Shown: positions 1-10,991, counted from the first letter of the stretch. The stretch is DNA of 29,199 nt from Nemertoderma westbladi (GCA_032718475.1 JAUCBJ010001276.1:1-29199), one strand, 5' to 3'. Notes: generated from the letters alone by a model not told the origin. Numbers and translations are program-made.

Positions 1-338
1 TAGGGTCGAACAGAGTACTCAATATACTGAGACAAATACATTTGGTACGTATACCTGGAGGTCTAGTTTGGACCTTAAAGAACATTTCATCCCACTGTGT
101 GTCCCATCTAAAGCCAAGAGTCTTGGTTGCTGGCAAGTTGTCAGTGCTAAGGTCTAAGTTGTGGCTGCCTCTCTCCGCTTCCGGAATGGTAGATAGGAAT
201 TCCTGGGAATTACTGGTAAACTTAGTTAGGCGGAAGCCACCTTTCTTCAGACACTCAACTGTTCCCTTAGCAACGGACACAGCTTCCTGTACAGTGGGCA
301 CGGAATTAGGTTATCGTCCATATAGATGTTTCGTTTAA
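1..338 (-). pseudogene. BEL/Pao reverse transcriptase, distal part, cut by window edge
   Basis: After the frame change near 300, a minus-strand frame shows VQEAVSVAKGTVECLKKGGF, then FRLTKFTSNS, TKTLGFRWD and, at the window edge, SILSTLFDP. These are the conserved RT thumb and connection blocks of BEL/Pao (KTLG.W, and S..S.lFDPLG). The plus-strand reading frame of 98 codons over the same bases is only its shadow. The RNase H and integrase parts would continue left of the window. Confidence 0.85.
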
Positions 339-1698
339 TGTTATTGATTACTCCAGATTCATATAAGTGTCTATTGTCTTCTGCCGTGCGAGACACAATG
401 TGGCAGGCATTTGAAGGAGTCATCCAATACTCCTGGGGTGTTTTACTGGTATCTCCTCCAGGCCACCAGAGGAAACGTAAGCTGTCCTGATCCTCCCGTA
501 TGACCTTGACTTGCAGGAACATTCCTTCGATATCAGAGGCGAAGGCGACATTGAATTGTCGTAAACGGATCAATATTCCTGGAAATTAATGCAGTAGGTT
601 GGGGCCGGCTAGTAATTGGGAGTTCAGCGATTGTCCCTTGTACAGAGCTGATCTGTCAAAAACTACTCAGACCTTATCTGGTTTATCAGGTGTTTTCACG
701 TAGTGATGGGTGATATAATACGTGCGATCAGTATGGGGAGTATCAGGTGGCACCTCGGTAGCATATCCTTCGCTGATGGTTTTTGACATTTGTTCGTTGT
801 ACATCCTTAGAGCATTGGGATCACCATTTAAACATCTCTTAAGTTGACTTAAGCATTTCTCGGCCAAGACGCAGTTGTTCATTAACTTCACCGATTTGGA
901 GTGCCACAGGAGCCCTGTCTCATATCTACCGTCTTCAGGGATATAACGGGTGGTGGCATTTTGGATCTGAATGGCTCGTTCTTCTTCGATGGATAGGGCT
1001 CTATCGTGTGAATTTTCTTCCATCTTTTGTTGATCCACCCAATTGGATATTTTTTCTGTTAAAGCAGCGTCGGCGATATTTTTTTGCAATAAAATATCCC
1101 TATCCTCCTCAGTGTCTGAATAGTAGTTAGTTAATGGGGTTACTTCTGTTAGCAAACAGCGAGTGTATTCTCCGTATTCTAACATTGTAATCACGTCGTC
1201 TTTATTAAAGCGAGAGGTCGGTAGATCGTTATCGCTGGAGTCGCTTGTATGGTCCGGAAATTTTGAACATTTTGTATTTAGTCCAACATCGGATCCTCCC
1301 TCCGCGAATCTCTCCACTTCCATGATCCTGACGGGTTGTTGTGAACGGATGTAGTTAATAGAAAGGTCTTCAGAGTAAATATTATTAGTTAAAGTTTCAT
1401 CATTGGTTGTTCTTTCATTTAAAGTCTTAATAGAAGGACCAGTACAGAACCATCCTATCCGCGTACCATTCGCGAGAACCATCCTACCAGCGTATGTGGT
1501 CAACGGTGGAGGGGAACTGGGGAACTTTTCCAAAATTTCCATAGCCTCTGGTGCGTTCTGGCCGATCAACAGTTGGACTCCTTGGCGATCAAGTTTGTAT
1601 CTCGGTATATTATTGTTTTTTACAAAGTCGTCGCTGTCCCAATCATACATTGGTGCCTGGCTTTCTGCCTTCTGCCTTCGGCTTTCTGCTTTCTGCAT
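247..1698 (-). pseudogene. BEL/Pao linker and reverse transcriptase, proximal part
   Basis: One frame with two stops, at 667-669 (TGA) and about 580 (TAA). The upstream 343 residues carry the BEL/Pao protease-RT linker: LDRQGVQLLIGQ, an ALSIEEE motif, an ETGLLWHSK segment, a leucine-rich stretch and YYITHHYV. After the TGA come VVFD and LLAGPNLL, the first RT block, then RQFNVAFASDIEGMFLQV, RFLWW and the catalytic box IYMDD. RT copies the RNA into cDNA in the particle. The TGA sits where the family has Arg before VVFD, so a CGA to TGA change (CpG decay) would explain it. Just after YMDD the frame changes near position 300. Confidence 0.9.
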
Positions 1699-3034
1699 TC
1701 TTTATGGCTACCATTTTGATGTTATCTAGTTTACCCACATTATAGATGTCTCCTGGGTCGGACAGTGAAACCTTGTAATAACGAGTTTGAATAACCGGGT
1801 GCCAAATTTGCATTACGCCGGAAAGATTTAATTTCATGGTGTGTCCATCATTGTCATCAAATAGTTCGTTGGCGAGGTCTTGATCTATAAATGATCCTGA
1901 ACTACCAGTGTCAAGTAAGGCGTTCACTATAATGTTGCGATTGTTATAATGTAACCTCTCTTGCAGAACGGGGAATTCGCGAACACCAATCGATTTTGGG
2001 CCGGATGTTTGCTGTGATATTTGATCATCTGATGTTTGTTCTGGAGTAGTTGGCGACTTGTAAGTGATGGCTTCATACACCATTACGTGGTTGCAACTTT
2101 CATTATCGGTCGCAAATTCGTCTGTGTCGAATTCTTGTTCCGAATATCCAGAAGAATCATAGGGTGAATGATCAGTAAACTGGACTTTCGCTTCCATATG
2201 CGGCATCATGTCTTTCTGATGTAAGAGATAATGATGGTTACCATTACATTTAACGCATTTATAAGTATCCTTTAGATAGCACCTGTTTCTGCTATGACCG
2301 GGACACAAACATAGGAAACATACTCTGAGTGTACCAGCGGTTTCTCTTCGTTTCTCGAGTGATAACTTGATGAACTCAGGACATTGTGATAATCTATGGG
2401 ACTCTTTACTACATAACGAACAGCCAGCATAGGTTACTGTCTTAATAATCGGTTTAAGAGTTTTTACCTCAGTATGCATTGCATTTTGGGTTTTAAGAGT
2501 TCGGATCGGAGTACGGTCACGTGAGGGTCTATCTGATTGGCCTTTGCATTTAGGAGATGGAGTTCTAGGGTCCTTTCGCTGTTGTGTCGTACGTTGAGTG
2601 TTATCCGATATATGATAGGAACTCTCATTTTCCTCTGATTCTTCTTCGCATGTAGACAAATCCGTTTGATATACTCGCTCCCGATATTTAGTTGTAGGAT
2701 TTTTGTCGAGTTTCGGGTCCGCGTTGCATTCACAGCGTTGAGTAATCATAAGTAGCGAGGATTCGTAATCGAGATATTTTAAGAAGTCCTTCATGCCCAG
2801 GGCTGGTTTGTTATTAAGTTGCGCATTTAGTACATTGCGATCCCATCGTGTGGATACACTGCCTTTAGGCAGAGATGTAGAAATCATGCCAACAACGACC
2901 GGGGTATCATAATATTCGTGTTTATCCAGCCAATCAAGTTGTTTGCAGATTTCTTTAATCTCGTCCACAAATTCTATCATTTCAGTACTTATCACACGTT
3001 TGCGATTAACCAACTTTCGATACAGATATTCCAT
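1643..3034 (-). pseudogene. BEL/Pao gag C-terminus, zinc knuckles and aspartic protease
   Basis: A 463-residue stretch in phase with the gag part before it. From about residue 205 it has two CCHC zinc knuckles of spacing C-x2-C-x4-H-x4-C (CSLCSKESHRLSQC and CFLCLCPGHSRNRC) and a third, divergent C-x2-C-x4-H motif (CVKCNGNHH). These bind the genomic RNA. Near residue 385 the protease active site LLDTGSSGSFID is intact (DUF1758/A16-type retropepsin, which cleaves the polyprotein). An acidic linker separates the two. At its end the frame is lost in a GCAGAAA/GAAGGCA short tandem repeat (about 1657-1697), where the next open stretch begins in another frame. Confidence 0.88.
1657..1697. repeat. 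Short tandem repeat GCAGAAA/GAAGGCA in the BEL protease-RT junction
   Basis: On the minus strand, about five 7-8-base units built from GCAGAAA, GCC and GAAGGCA follow each other. They lie exactly where the reading frame changes between the protease part and the linker, and give the repetitive peptide AESRRQKAES. Confidence 0.75.
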
Positions 3035-3955
3035 TTATTCCATTTCGATTTTACAGAGAATAATTCTTCTAATCCTTGGTGGATGTCCAATATATCTTTG
3101 CGCTAATTTCTTTGGATAGCCTTCTAAACAATCAATGAGGAAGCGTAGTTTCTCACTATTTGGTAATGGAGAACTAAATATACTATCCTTTACATACTCT
3201 CTGAATGGAAGCCATTTCAACTCATTTCCATCAAATTTAATAATTTCAACAACTTTAACAGCTTGACGTGCTTCAGTACGTGCTAATTGGCGGGTAAAAC
3301 TATCTTGGGCTATAGTACTGTTAAACATTGAGTTAAAAGTAGAGTTATCACAGAGGCCTACATTTGACTGGGGGGGCCGGTAAGGATCATTTATATTATT
3401 AACATTTTGTGTGTCATTTTTGGGCGCAGTGCCATATTCAGGGCCTTTAACATTGGGTGAGATAGGAAGGCGTGATATATTTTCAGCTTCAACACTGTTT
3501 ATATTTGAGGCTTTCTTTAATATTTGGTATTCATGGGAGTCCGGGTTCCTGAATACTGTAGCCTTGTTAGAGGTCAAGAGGTCCTGAGAATTAGCCAGCT
3601 TTTGGTGCAGCTCCTCTAGAACCTTGGCGGCTTGTGCGGATTCATTTCGAAATTCTTGTAGCTGACGATGTTGTGCAATCTGAGATTGCTCATTGTTGGC
3701 AGCTTCATCATGCAACTGCTTTAAATGCTGCTGTAATTGTTGCTGCTGCTGAGGCTGTTTTTCCAATGCTTGCCGTTGTTGCTGATTTTGTTCACTCACT
3801 ATCTCCTTTTGACTATTTAATCGATCTAATTCAAAATCGATATTAGTTAATTGTTTCATTTTATTGTTTACAGCTTCCTGCATAGCGTGCAGGTTTAGTG
3901 AGGACTCATTTACTCTATCCCTATAAAGGGAGTCCTCGCTCGCCCGGGCGACCTT
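3035..3955 (-). pseudogene. BEL/Pao gag, N-terminal part (DUF1759-like)
   Basis: The open frame runs from about 3955 (after a TAA), with an ATG at 3883, to a TAA at 3035-3037. The N-terminal ~110 residues are a Gln/Glu-rich coiled coil with Q runs. The C-terminal part has the signature of the BEL/Pao Gag family DUF1759: KFDGNELKWLPF, then a KDSIFSSPLP segment and EKLRFLIDCLEGYPKKL. Gag packages the element's RNA into cytoplasmic particles. The frame continues directly and in phase into the next open stretch after the single TAA, so the two are one gene interrupted by a nonsense event. The region 3956-4067 is also open in a third frame, which suggests a further frameshift between this part and the coiled-coil part upstream. 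Confidence 0.8.
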
Positions 3956-4067
3956 TTAACTCGCCCATGTGGGCCCCATGTCCCCCACCGACTCAACCGA
4001 GCCGATGGACACGTCCGGCCATAAGGCGGCATGGTATCCATCACGAGAGTCGGTGTTGGGGGATAAA

Positions 4068-5990
4068 CTAGGGCCCAGAATTAGTTGTGTTATGAGGATG
4101 GGCGAAGGTGGTACTAGACATTCTGTCCGCCAGTAAGGGGGTTGGTCGCACCTGTTTGGGTCGAACAGTGGGCATGATTATTCTGTCCCTATATACTGTA
4201 GAAGTTTTAGGTTGTGAATTTTCGGTCTGGTTACTCGCTACAATAGTTGTCGTATTACCAAGGGATGTTATTTTGGTTTGAGTTACATTAGCCGCTGATG
4301 TTATATTCGGCTTAGAGGGATTTATTGATATACCAGTGCGGGGAATAAGATTGGGGGCTGCTAAAGGCGTATTAATAGGTTTGAAAAAGTCGAAGTTGGT
4401 TTTTGGTCCGAGGGGATTTTTAATTGGGTTAGCGGGATGTTGAGGTGGTAGTTCTGGCAGGCGGCGGCATTCAGCTCGTTCCAAGCGTCTTCCGCTCCTG
4501 GAAGTTCGAGATTTATCTGATGATTTATCGAACTCGTCGGAAGATGTATAGCACTCAAGTTGTTTGGTTCTACTTTCCTTTAACTGAGTATCAGACTGTT
4601 GTTTCTCTATGGATTCGATTTCCTTCAGTATGATTTCCCGCTCCCTTTCCACTTGTCTTCTTTTCTGTTCTGCTAAAAACTGGTTCTCGCGCCTTTGTTC
4701 CTCTGCTTGTGCTTCCAGTTTATGTTTTCTTTCTTGTTCCTCCGCTGCCATTTTATGTTTTCTTTCTTGTTCCTCCGCTTCCAGTTTATGTTTTCTTTTC
4801 TCATCTTCGTACTCAAGCCGTAATCGTTCATCTTCCGCCTGATTGTCTATTTGCTTCTACTTAGCTTGTTTTTCCTCCTTGATCCATTCCATATCCATCT
4901 TTCGTTGGCTGTCTAAATCTATTTTCTGGTCGATATCCTTTAAGACTTTATTGGTGGTGGGACTAGTTGGGCGATGTCCACGCAATCTCCTTATTAACTC
5001 TTCTTCCCCCACTGCTTTTATATATTCTCCCAAGTGTTGGCGAATAGCGTCTTCCTGTGCCATTTGGGTCTCAGGTTCGGTTTGGGTGTACCCTTCAACG
5101 TCACAGGCAGCAGTTATGGAAGGATGGTCGGAATCTAATTCTACGGGTTGAGAAGGTTCATCCTGGAAGGAGAGGCAGGGGCGCTGAGGTGGCGAATTTT
5201 GTTATGTTCTCGATGGTCGCGGTCTCTATCACAGTGGCTCCTGTCCGGACAGCGGATTGGTGGAAGGCAGAAAGAATGATACGAATGCGTATAATTCTCT
5301 GCTTGATGTCATAGAAGAGAGAGGGGGTGTTGTCTACATTGGGATCCCTTAAGATAGCTTCAAAGCCGGATATCTGTTTAATAAATCCGGTCTGAAATCC
5401 TCTCAGGGTCTTTCCCACTTTGGAGCTATTAGTGGGGTCTGCGGGTACTTTCAACTCCGTTAGTTTATCAGAGGTGGCAGAATGTAGTGGAAAAAACTTA
5501 TCCATTGAAGGATAATTGTAGTATTGCAGTACAGTCTGTTTCATCTCTATAACGGTTATTGAAAGTATCTGTACTTTCAAACCCCTTTCGGAGGCTCTAT
5601 AATTGTCAATGGCCATTAGTAGACCGATTAATAAACCTGGGGAAGGGGCCATTAATGGGTCCGTCCCTATCGGCAGGTTTAATCCTGTGGCTGGATCAAC
5701 TTCCGTCCGGTCTAAGTCAGAAGTCGCCGTCACTCGCGGTTGGTTCATTTGTGTTTCGAGGCCAGTAGTGGACTGGTCAGTTCGGGTGACAGGGGGTGGT
5801 TGATCTAATCTGGAGGGCATAATAGGGTTTCCTAATTGATTGAAACCAGGGTGCTCCAGCTCGGGCAATTCTCTAGTCGGGGATCTGTCTGAGTCAGAAT
5901 GCATTGGTATCACAGTCACATCAAGATTAGAAGTTTGGTCACTAAGGGAACTGTCTGAAGCACTTTATTAGCACTTGAGTGATAAGACAT
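4068..5990 (-). pseudogene. BEL/Pao element, long coding region upstream of gag (broken)
   Basis: Coding-looking sequence lies in three pieces. A possible start ATG (MSYHSS) is at 5990. After an early frame change, a 253-residue stretch runs from 5919 to 5158, with no domain I recognise. A further frame change near 5160 leads to a frame that stays open to 4068, apart from one TAG at 4857-4859. That last part is rich in Glu, Lys, Arg and Gln (about 4840-4590, with repeated EEQERKHK motifs) and should form a long charged coiled coil. It is followed by a Pro/Thr/Asn-rich tail. The position directly upstream of gag on the same strand suggests an extra N-terminal Gag portion or separate ORF of the retroelement. 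A fragment of a captured host gene is the alternative. Confidence 0.6.
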
Positions 5991-8907
5991 TTTTATTAAA
6001 TATTATTTCAACGAAATTTTATTTTATTAACCCTTTTTGTGATTGTTATGCCTTCCCTTTATTATCGACCTTTTATTGCAACAGCAATAATATATTATAA
6101 ATAATTATTACAATTGCACCCAAATAATTAACACAGCACTAGATCTATCTCACAAATCTCCAAACACCGGTAAATAATAGAAATGGGACTGGTAATTTAT
6201 CTGTGTAGAATAATGCCGTGATAGATATTTTGTTTCACCGCTAGATGGGGGGAATTATCGGATTTAACTCTTTACAAGCAGAAGTATCACCAAGGGTAAT
6301 GAATTATCTCATAGTTATGAACTATGCTAGCCTATCGGGTTGTCAGGGTTACTTGGTGAGAGGACTGGTCATGTGACTGATATTGCCTGTAAAACGACAA
6401 ATAATTCCACCCAAGAAATATATTGATTTTTCAAATATTACGCTGACAGAGGTCCAAGTTGTAAATAATGGATCTGACGTGGCAATAATGAGTTAAAAAT
6501 GTTAAGTAGCTCGGCAATATGTATGTATATCGGTTAAATGTTCCTTTTATATTTATTATGGAATAATAATATCGGAATAAAAAACCACACAATTATAAAA
6601 ATAATACAAAAATGTTACTTATACCTAAAGTACCTACATTACAAAATGGTGGTGTAAACTTTGAGTTTACTTCTGGGTAGTACGCAAATAAAACAAATTA
6701 ATAGGGCTGTAAGACAGTGGGAATTTAACAGGGGGTTTGTAAATGTTTCGAGCATTTATGACGCCGAAACCAGACAAGAGACAAACGTTAATAGCACAAA
6801 TAAAAACAACAGATACGGTTAGTAGAATGCATCCCCGCGATTGCCGCATACACTAATTAGGGCTCTTAGTTATTTCGCCTAACGTCGGGTATAACAAACT
6901 GTTGACGGGCTAAGATCGCAGAAAATGGTTCCGATCGACTGAAAAATTCGAACTAATAAGTCTGTACTGAGGGTAAGTCGATAAATAACAGTTCGATACT
7001 CGATTAAAGAAACGGAGGTGCCCCACGATTCATCCAGAGACTATGTTTTGGATATTGTTGATGGGCCATTCATACTTCTGCGCCTCAATTTCATAAAACC
7101 AAGTATGAAAGGTAATTCGTCGGGAATAAAGTTATATTTCCTCCCACAAGGAGATAAAAACTTTATATGTTCCAATATTGGAAATAGGAATGAATTAGGG
7201 GATAAAATGAGGCCTACAGAATAATTACTCATTTAGTTAATACACTATGAAGCCAAGCAATCATATACCGGTAATTCACAGTAGGCAGATTTGCAGTAAG
7301 ATGTTTTTTATGGTAAATATGATATTCCGTCTATTATCTGACCTGACCAATCTAGAATTATTGCCGTGGGAATTTACCTATTCTATTGTACCCTGCTTAC
7401 AGTAGAAAACGAACGTTTACGCCTTACAAGGTCAAACAAAACATAGGGCGCTGTCAGTTAATGTTCAAAACTCAAAAATACGTGAAAGGAAAAAACAACA
7501 AATACACCAATTATAAATAACGGTATATAAAGTACTTCTGTACACTCTCCGGTTATACACCAGTTAATAAGTTTATCAAATACTTGCAGAATACTTACCA
7601 AATACAATAAACGGGATCAGTGTTTACAATAAATTGATAAATATTTATGCACCAAATCCCTACCAATTAAGATGATCAGTCGAAATTAGAGAAAAATAAG
7701 CACATTAACAAAACGAATAAGCAAACCAAAACAGTCAAAAAGAGAGGAGGGCGGGGGTTAGAATGTTTATTACTGTTAGCGCTTTTAGTAAATTATGTTC
7801 ATTCAATCTCAATTTCGTATATTTCGGGCTTATAATAATTGGAGCTGAGAATTCATGTATTTATGACGCCATAAACCGCTGGTCTGACACAATAAACGGG
7901 ATTGCGCTAGTGTACCTGTCAACAAGGGCCGCTTACTGCATCGGTCGCTGCTTCCCCTCTGCCTTCCTCTCATAAGTTGGTTTATTCTATAACTTATTTA
8001 GTTTAATACGGTATTTGATTATCTATTGTATTTAACTGAAATATGATACCGGGAGGGTGTGGCAACACAATATAACAAGCAAATGGCTGACTAATTAATT
8101 CTGTAAGGACTCAAGTGCGGTATTTGTGTTTCTCTTAAGGAGAAATGTATAGTGACTTGCCTTTATGTACAATTATATAAATATTTCTATCGTAATTAAT
8201 TTATGACAACTCTCAATCGTGATACAATTAATAATAAGAGCCTTTCTTATATTAATGGTCTGGTATATCGCCATATATTAATTATTTAGTAAGTCAGAGA
8301 TAGAACAACACACTTCTATTACAATTGTCCAGATTACCACTGATACTTAATTGCATAGACCCACCTTATAATTGGTGCGTGTAAAATCTCCTTGATTACG
8401 TAATATCAGCGGTATAATCAACAATAAGAGAGCAAATTAAGTTTAACGACAGAACAAATTACAAGTGCAAATATAATTATTATTAACAAGGCATTATACA
8501 TATGACATATAATTGTACTTAAGACATTAATTGTACATAGACATGTAATAAACACCGCTGGCAGCGACCCTACCAGGGGTATAACGCCTCTGCATGAGGA
8601 GTAATCTCTGCAGAGCTCCAAAATCATATCACACATGAGCAAATCAACAGGTATCAACGATTATATACTCAGGGAAGATTAATGCCATTCTCTGAGCCAA
8701 TAGGAGATCACTTGCTCCATTGATGTTCCCTGCAGCAATGAGTTCAAATACAGGTATGATGGCACTAGATGGCGTAAGAATGTTTTACTGCACAATAATC
8801 TGTAAATTATTGAAATAACACCGGTGTAACTGATAAAAATACAGTTTCTTGGGTAAATTGGTAAAATAAGTAATTTTAAAGGCAGGATTTATACCTGCAG
8901 CAACACG
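5991..8907. other. AT-rich stretch, no supported gene
   Basis: About 2.9 kb without a convincing coding region. Short open frames at 6849-6667 (minus, hydrophobic N-terminus), 7018-7224 (plus), 7763-7975 (plus) and 8657-8418 (minus, hydrophobic) have no motif I recognise and are no longer than expected by chance in AT-rich DNA. The first ~1 kb may hold the 5' LTR and leader of the minus-strand BEL element; no boundary pair could be set. Part may also be intron or 5' flank of the putative GPCR gene to the right. Confidence 0.5.
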
Positions 8908-9048
8908 ACCTGATAGAATGGGACAAGGTGAATCGACCTGTGAGAATGGGACAAGGTGAATCCATCTGTGACCTGTGAGAATGGGACAAGGTGAATCGAC
9001 CTGTGAGAATGGGACAAGGTGAATCGACCTGTGAGAATGGGACAAGGC
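8908..9048. repeat. Minisatellite, 28-bp unit, five copies
   Basis: The word GAATGGGACAAGG recurs at 8916, 8944, 8979, 9007 and 9035. The period is 28 bp, except for one 35-bp step caused by an extra 7 bases (TCTGTGA) in the second unit. Between copies the sequence is nearly constant (GTGAATCGACCTGTGA). Open minus-strand frames over it merely reflect the repeat. Confidence 0.95.
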
Positions 9049-9347
9049 CTGTTATTTTGTTATTTTTATACAACTTAATTTTACCTCATTAAATAATTAA
9101 TAACCGAAATAAGAACCCAAATAATCGATACATTTTTTTTGTATAGTTGACCGCCAAGTAATGCTTTACTGTTTATTCTACTTACTCTTTGTAATAAGTC
9201 GGATTAGACGACGAATAAGTCGGTTTGATAGCCAATAAAGCTCCACTATGTTCCAGCACATCATAATTAAACAGTGAAACTATTAATTCTATCAATTAGC
9301 TATTAATTATTTTATAAACCGCTAAGAAACAATATGCTGTTACAGTT

Positions 9348-9367
9348 ACCCGCCCGCGTGGGCGGGT
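9348..9367. other. GC-rich perfect hairpin
   Basis: ACCCGCCC (9348-9355), loop GCGT, GGGCGGGT (9360-9367). An 8-bp perfect GC-rich stem in very AT-rich surroundings, 55 bases upstream of the putative splice acceptor at 9421. Its function is unknown. Confidence 0.8.
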
Positions 9368-9422
9368 GTTCCAGCTAGTATATATATATTTATATATATT
9401 TTTATGTTATATTTGTTTTTAG

Positions 9423-9619
9423 GAAGTTTGGGTAACAATTTGCTGCAACTTGTAGGGCTATGCTGGTCCACGAACATGGTGAGCAACCTCTACATCTACA
9501 TAATGACAAATGCTACATACCGGGCTGCTATTAAAGAAACATTTTGTTTGTGTAAAGCTAAGATAAAAATAATACATCTAATACCAAACAAAAACAAAGA
9601 GTCGCTCAAACCCGGATGA
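9423..9619 (+). CDS. Probable terminal exon of a rhodopsin-type GPCR (TM7 and helix 8)
   Basis: A strong splice acceptor (ATTTGTTTTTAG) ends at 9422. The open frame after it, entered with one base from an earlier exon, reads a hydrophobic helix ending in NMVSNLYIY. This aligns with the class A motif N-S-x-x-N-P-x-x-Y, with Leu in place of Pro. Six residues on comes YR, as in the helix-8 pattern Y-x6-F/Y-R, then AAIKETFCLC, an amphipathic stretch with Cys suited to palmitoylation, and a Lys-rich tail to TGA. The spacing of all landmarks fits. In this family the segment closes the seven-helix bundle and couples to G protein at the plasma membrane. The rest of the receptor is not recognisable to the left, so the gene may be spread over long introns, or this may be a relic. 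The ligand is unknown. Confidence 0.55.
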
Positions 9620-9720
9620 GACCCGAAGGCTCATCTTTCGATAGCTGCTAGCCGAAGCTCGAACCTACAACAACCAATCGACTGCCAGCCCGGCACTCAA
9701 CCAACTGAGCTACCCCATCT
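9611..9720 (-). mobile_element. tRNA-derived SINE-like element
   Basis: On the minus strand there is a box-A-like TAGCTCAGTTGG (9712-9701) and, about 47 bases on, a box-B-like GGTTCGAGCTT (9665-9655). This is the spacing of a RNA polymerase III internal promoter. The D-arm GCTCAGTTGGTTGAGTGC is tRNA-like, but the anticodon and T-arm stems do not pair, so this is not a working tRNA. A hairpin follows (GATGAG...CTCATC, 9635-9615). The element overlaps the TGA of the upstream exon in antisense. Its ends and family are not determined. Confidence 0.6.
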
Positions 9721-9739
9721 ACCCTATCTATACGTTTTA

Positions 9740-10198
9740 CTTACATCTAATATCACAATTATATAACTAAAACCCTGGTTGAATTTCAATGAATTATATT
9801 ATATATGTATGATATTAGTTTGCTTTTACTGGGTATTTAATTATTAATTTAAAACAATATTTTATGAGTCCTTAAAAACAGGTTTGCTCTTTGGTTAATT
9901 TCAATTTCCCACTATAATATTGGGTTACCTGTTTATAACAATCCTGGCTCAGCTATCTCGTTTAAAAACAGATATTCTCTTGCGATTATGTCTCCATTCA
10001 TCAAAACCTCACAAAACTTGTGTTGCGGGATAATTAGTAGTACCGTAATTAATATTGGGTCATCAGGGAAATTAATTTCAGGACTTACTGAAATATTATT
10101 CCCAAAAGTAACTATTTATATCACGTTTATAAAAGTATTATTTTAACCCTATTAGTAACGGGCTATAAAATGTTGTACAATGTTGTATAAAATGTTCA
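9740..10198. other. AT-rich stretch, nothing seen
   Basis: No open frame, repeat or hairpin worth naming. It may be 3' UTR or flank of the putative GPCR exon. Confidence 0.5.
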
Positions 10199-10222
10199 CC
10201 CCCCCCCCCCCCCCCCCCCCCC
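10199..10222. repeat. Poly(C) run, 24 bases
   Basis: Uninterrupted run of 24 C. One of eight G/C homopolymers of 13 bases or more in the window. Confidence 0.95.
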
Positions 10223-10499
10223 TCTAAAATCTACAAATTTTTACGAAAACGTCTGATATTTTGTTTGTACGTAGGTATCACTCACTCGTCTGGATCCGAC
10301 CGAAAAAAAAAAATTCGAAAAAATGTACTGGGGTGGTTATATTGCAGCACCAAAATTACAAGTAGTGCACAATTTACACAAAATTTAAAAGTTACATTTT
10401 TCGGCTAATTGTATTTCAATACAGGTTTGTGTATGTGTATGTATTGTGCTATAAATGGCTGTTTAGTCCTCTCTGCGTAGGAAAAAATAAAAAAACAAG

Positions 10500-10980
10500 T
10501 AACCAGCACTTTTCAGTTAGAACGCAAAATTTTTTATTCACTTATACGATGCTATAAATTCACATTTATTGGTTCTCTAGGGCCCTGATTCTAATGGAAT
10601 ACATTTCTAATATGCTAGATCATTGCTACTTGTATTTTTCGGCGTAATTTGGCAAATTTTGGTGCTAGCACCGATTTCGTACCGATCACCAAAAAGTACA
10701 AGTTTGAAAACTCTTATGAAATTTTTACTTATTCCATTGAATTCAGAACCCTCACAAACCCGTATAACGCAAGAAACAAATTGACACAATCAATTGATAT
10801 ATTTGATGGTTTTCAAAATTTGGTGCTAGCAATACCTTTTGCACCCACTTCCGAAAAATACAAGTTTGAGATGTCGAGTTCGATAATTATATATTCCATT
10901 GAATTCAAAACAGCCATAAACCTCTAAAACGCAAGAAATAAATTGTCACAAGCAATTTTATCTATTGAATGGATTTTAAA
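10500..10980. repeat. Divergent ~161-bp tandem repeat with an inverted copy
   Basis: Two direct units: GGTGCTAGCA at 10661 and 10822, and ATTCCATTGAATTCA at 10731 and 10893, with AACGCAAGAAA following in both. The period is 161-162 bp. A diverged inverted copy lies just left: ACTTGTATTTTTCGG at 10628-10642 is the exact reverse complement of bases 10851-10865, and AATGGAATA follows in mirrored order. Open plus-strand frames here cross both units and look like shadows. This could be part of a foldback or satellite-type element. Confidence 0.7.
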
Positions 10981-10991
10981 AATTTCACGCT

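Larger units (their letters stand above)
1..5990 (-). mobile_element. Decayed BEL/Pao LTR retrotransposon, cut by the window start
   Basis: Read on the minus strand, the order is: a long N-terminal coding extension, gag with a DUF1759-like segment, CCHC zinc knuckles, an aspartic protease (DTGSS), the linker, and RT with YMDD. This is the BEL/Pao order, with the protease directly after the zinc knuckles and RT after a long linker. The RNase H, integrase and 3' LTR would lie left of position 1. The element is dead: the frame breaks near 300, 1670, 3900-4070 and 5160, and stops lie at 667-669, about 580, 3035-3037 and 4857-4859. No 5' LTR or primer-binding site could be fixed, because its 3' partner is outside the window. 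The AT-rich DNA right of 5990 is the place to look for it. Confidence 0.9.

Noticed and set aside
6667-6849. Small minus-strand ORF with a signal-peptide-like start, as an envelope or secreted protein
   Set aside because: 60 codons only, no further support, and it lies in AT-rich DNA where such frames arise by chance.
6751-7882. Shared 12-mer TTTATGACGCC at 6756 and 7859 as LTR ends or primer-binding site
   Set aside because: A word this short is expected by chance in 29 kb, and flanks do not align.
8908-9048. 28-bp repeats as CRISPR, and minus-strand ORFs over them
   Set aside because: No spacers. The ORFs (9045-8785 and 9073-8876) are just the repeat read in two frames.
9643-9720. Intact tRNA gene
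   Set aside because: Box A and the D-arm are tRNA-like, but the anticodon and T stems do not pair and there is no proper acceptor stem.
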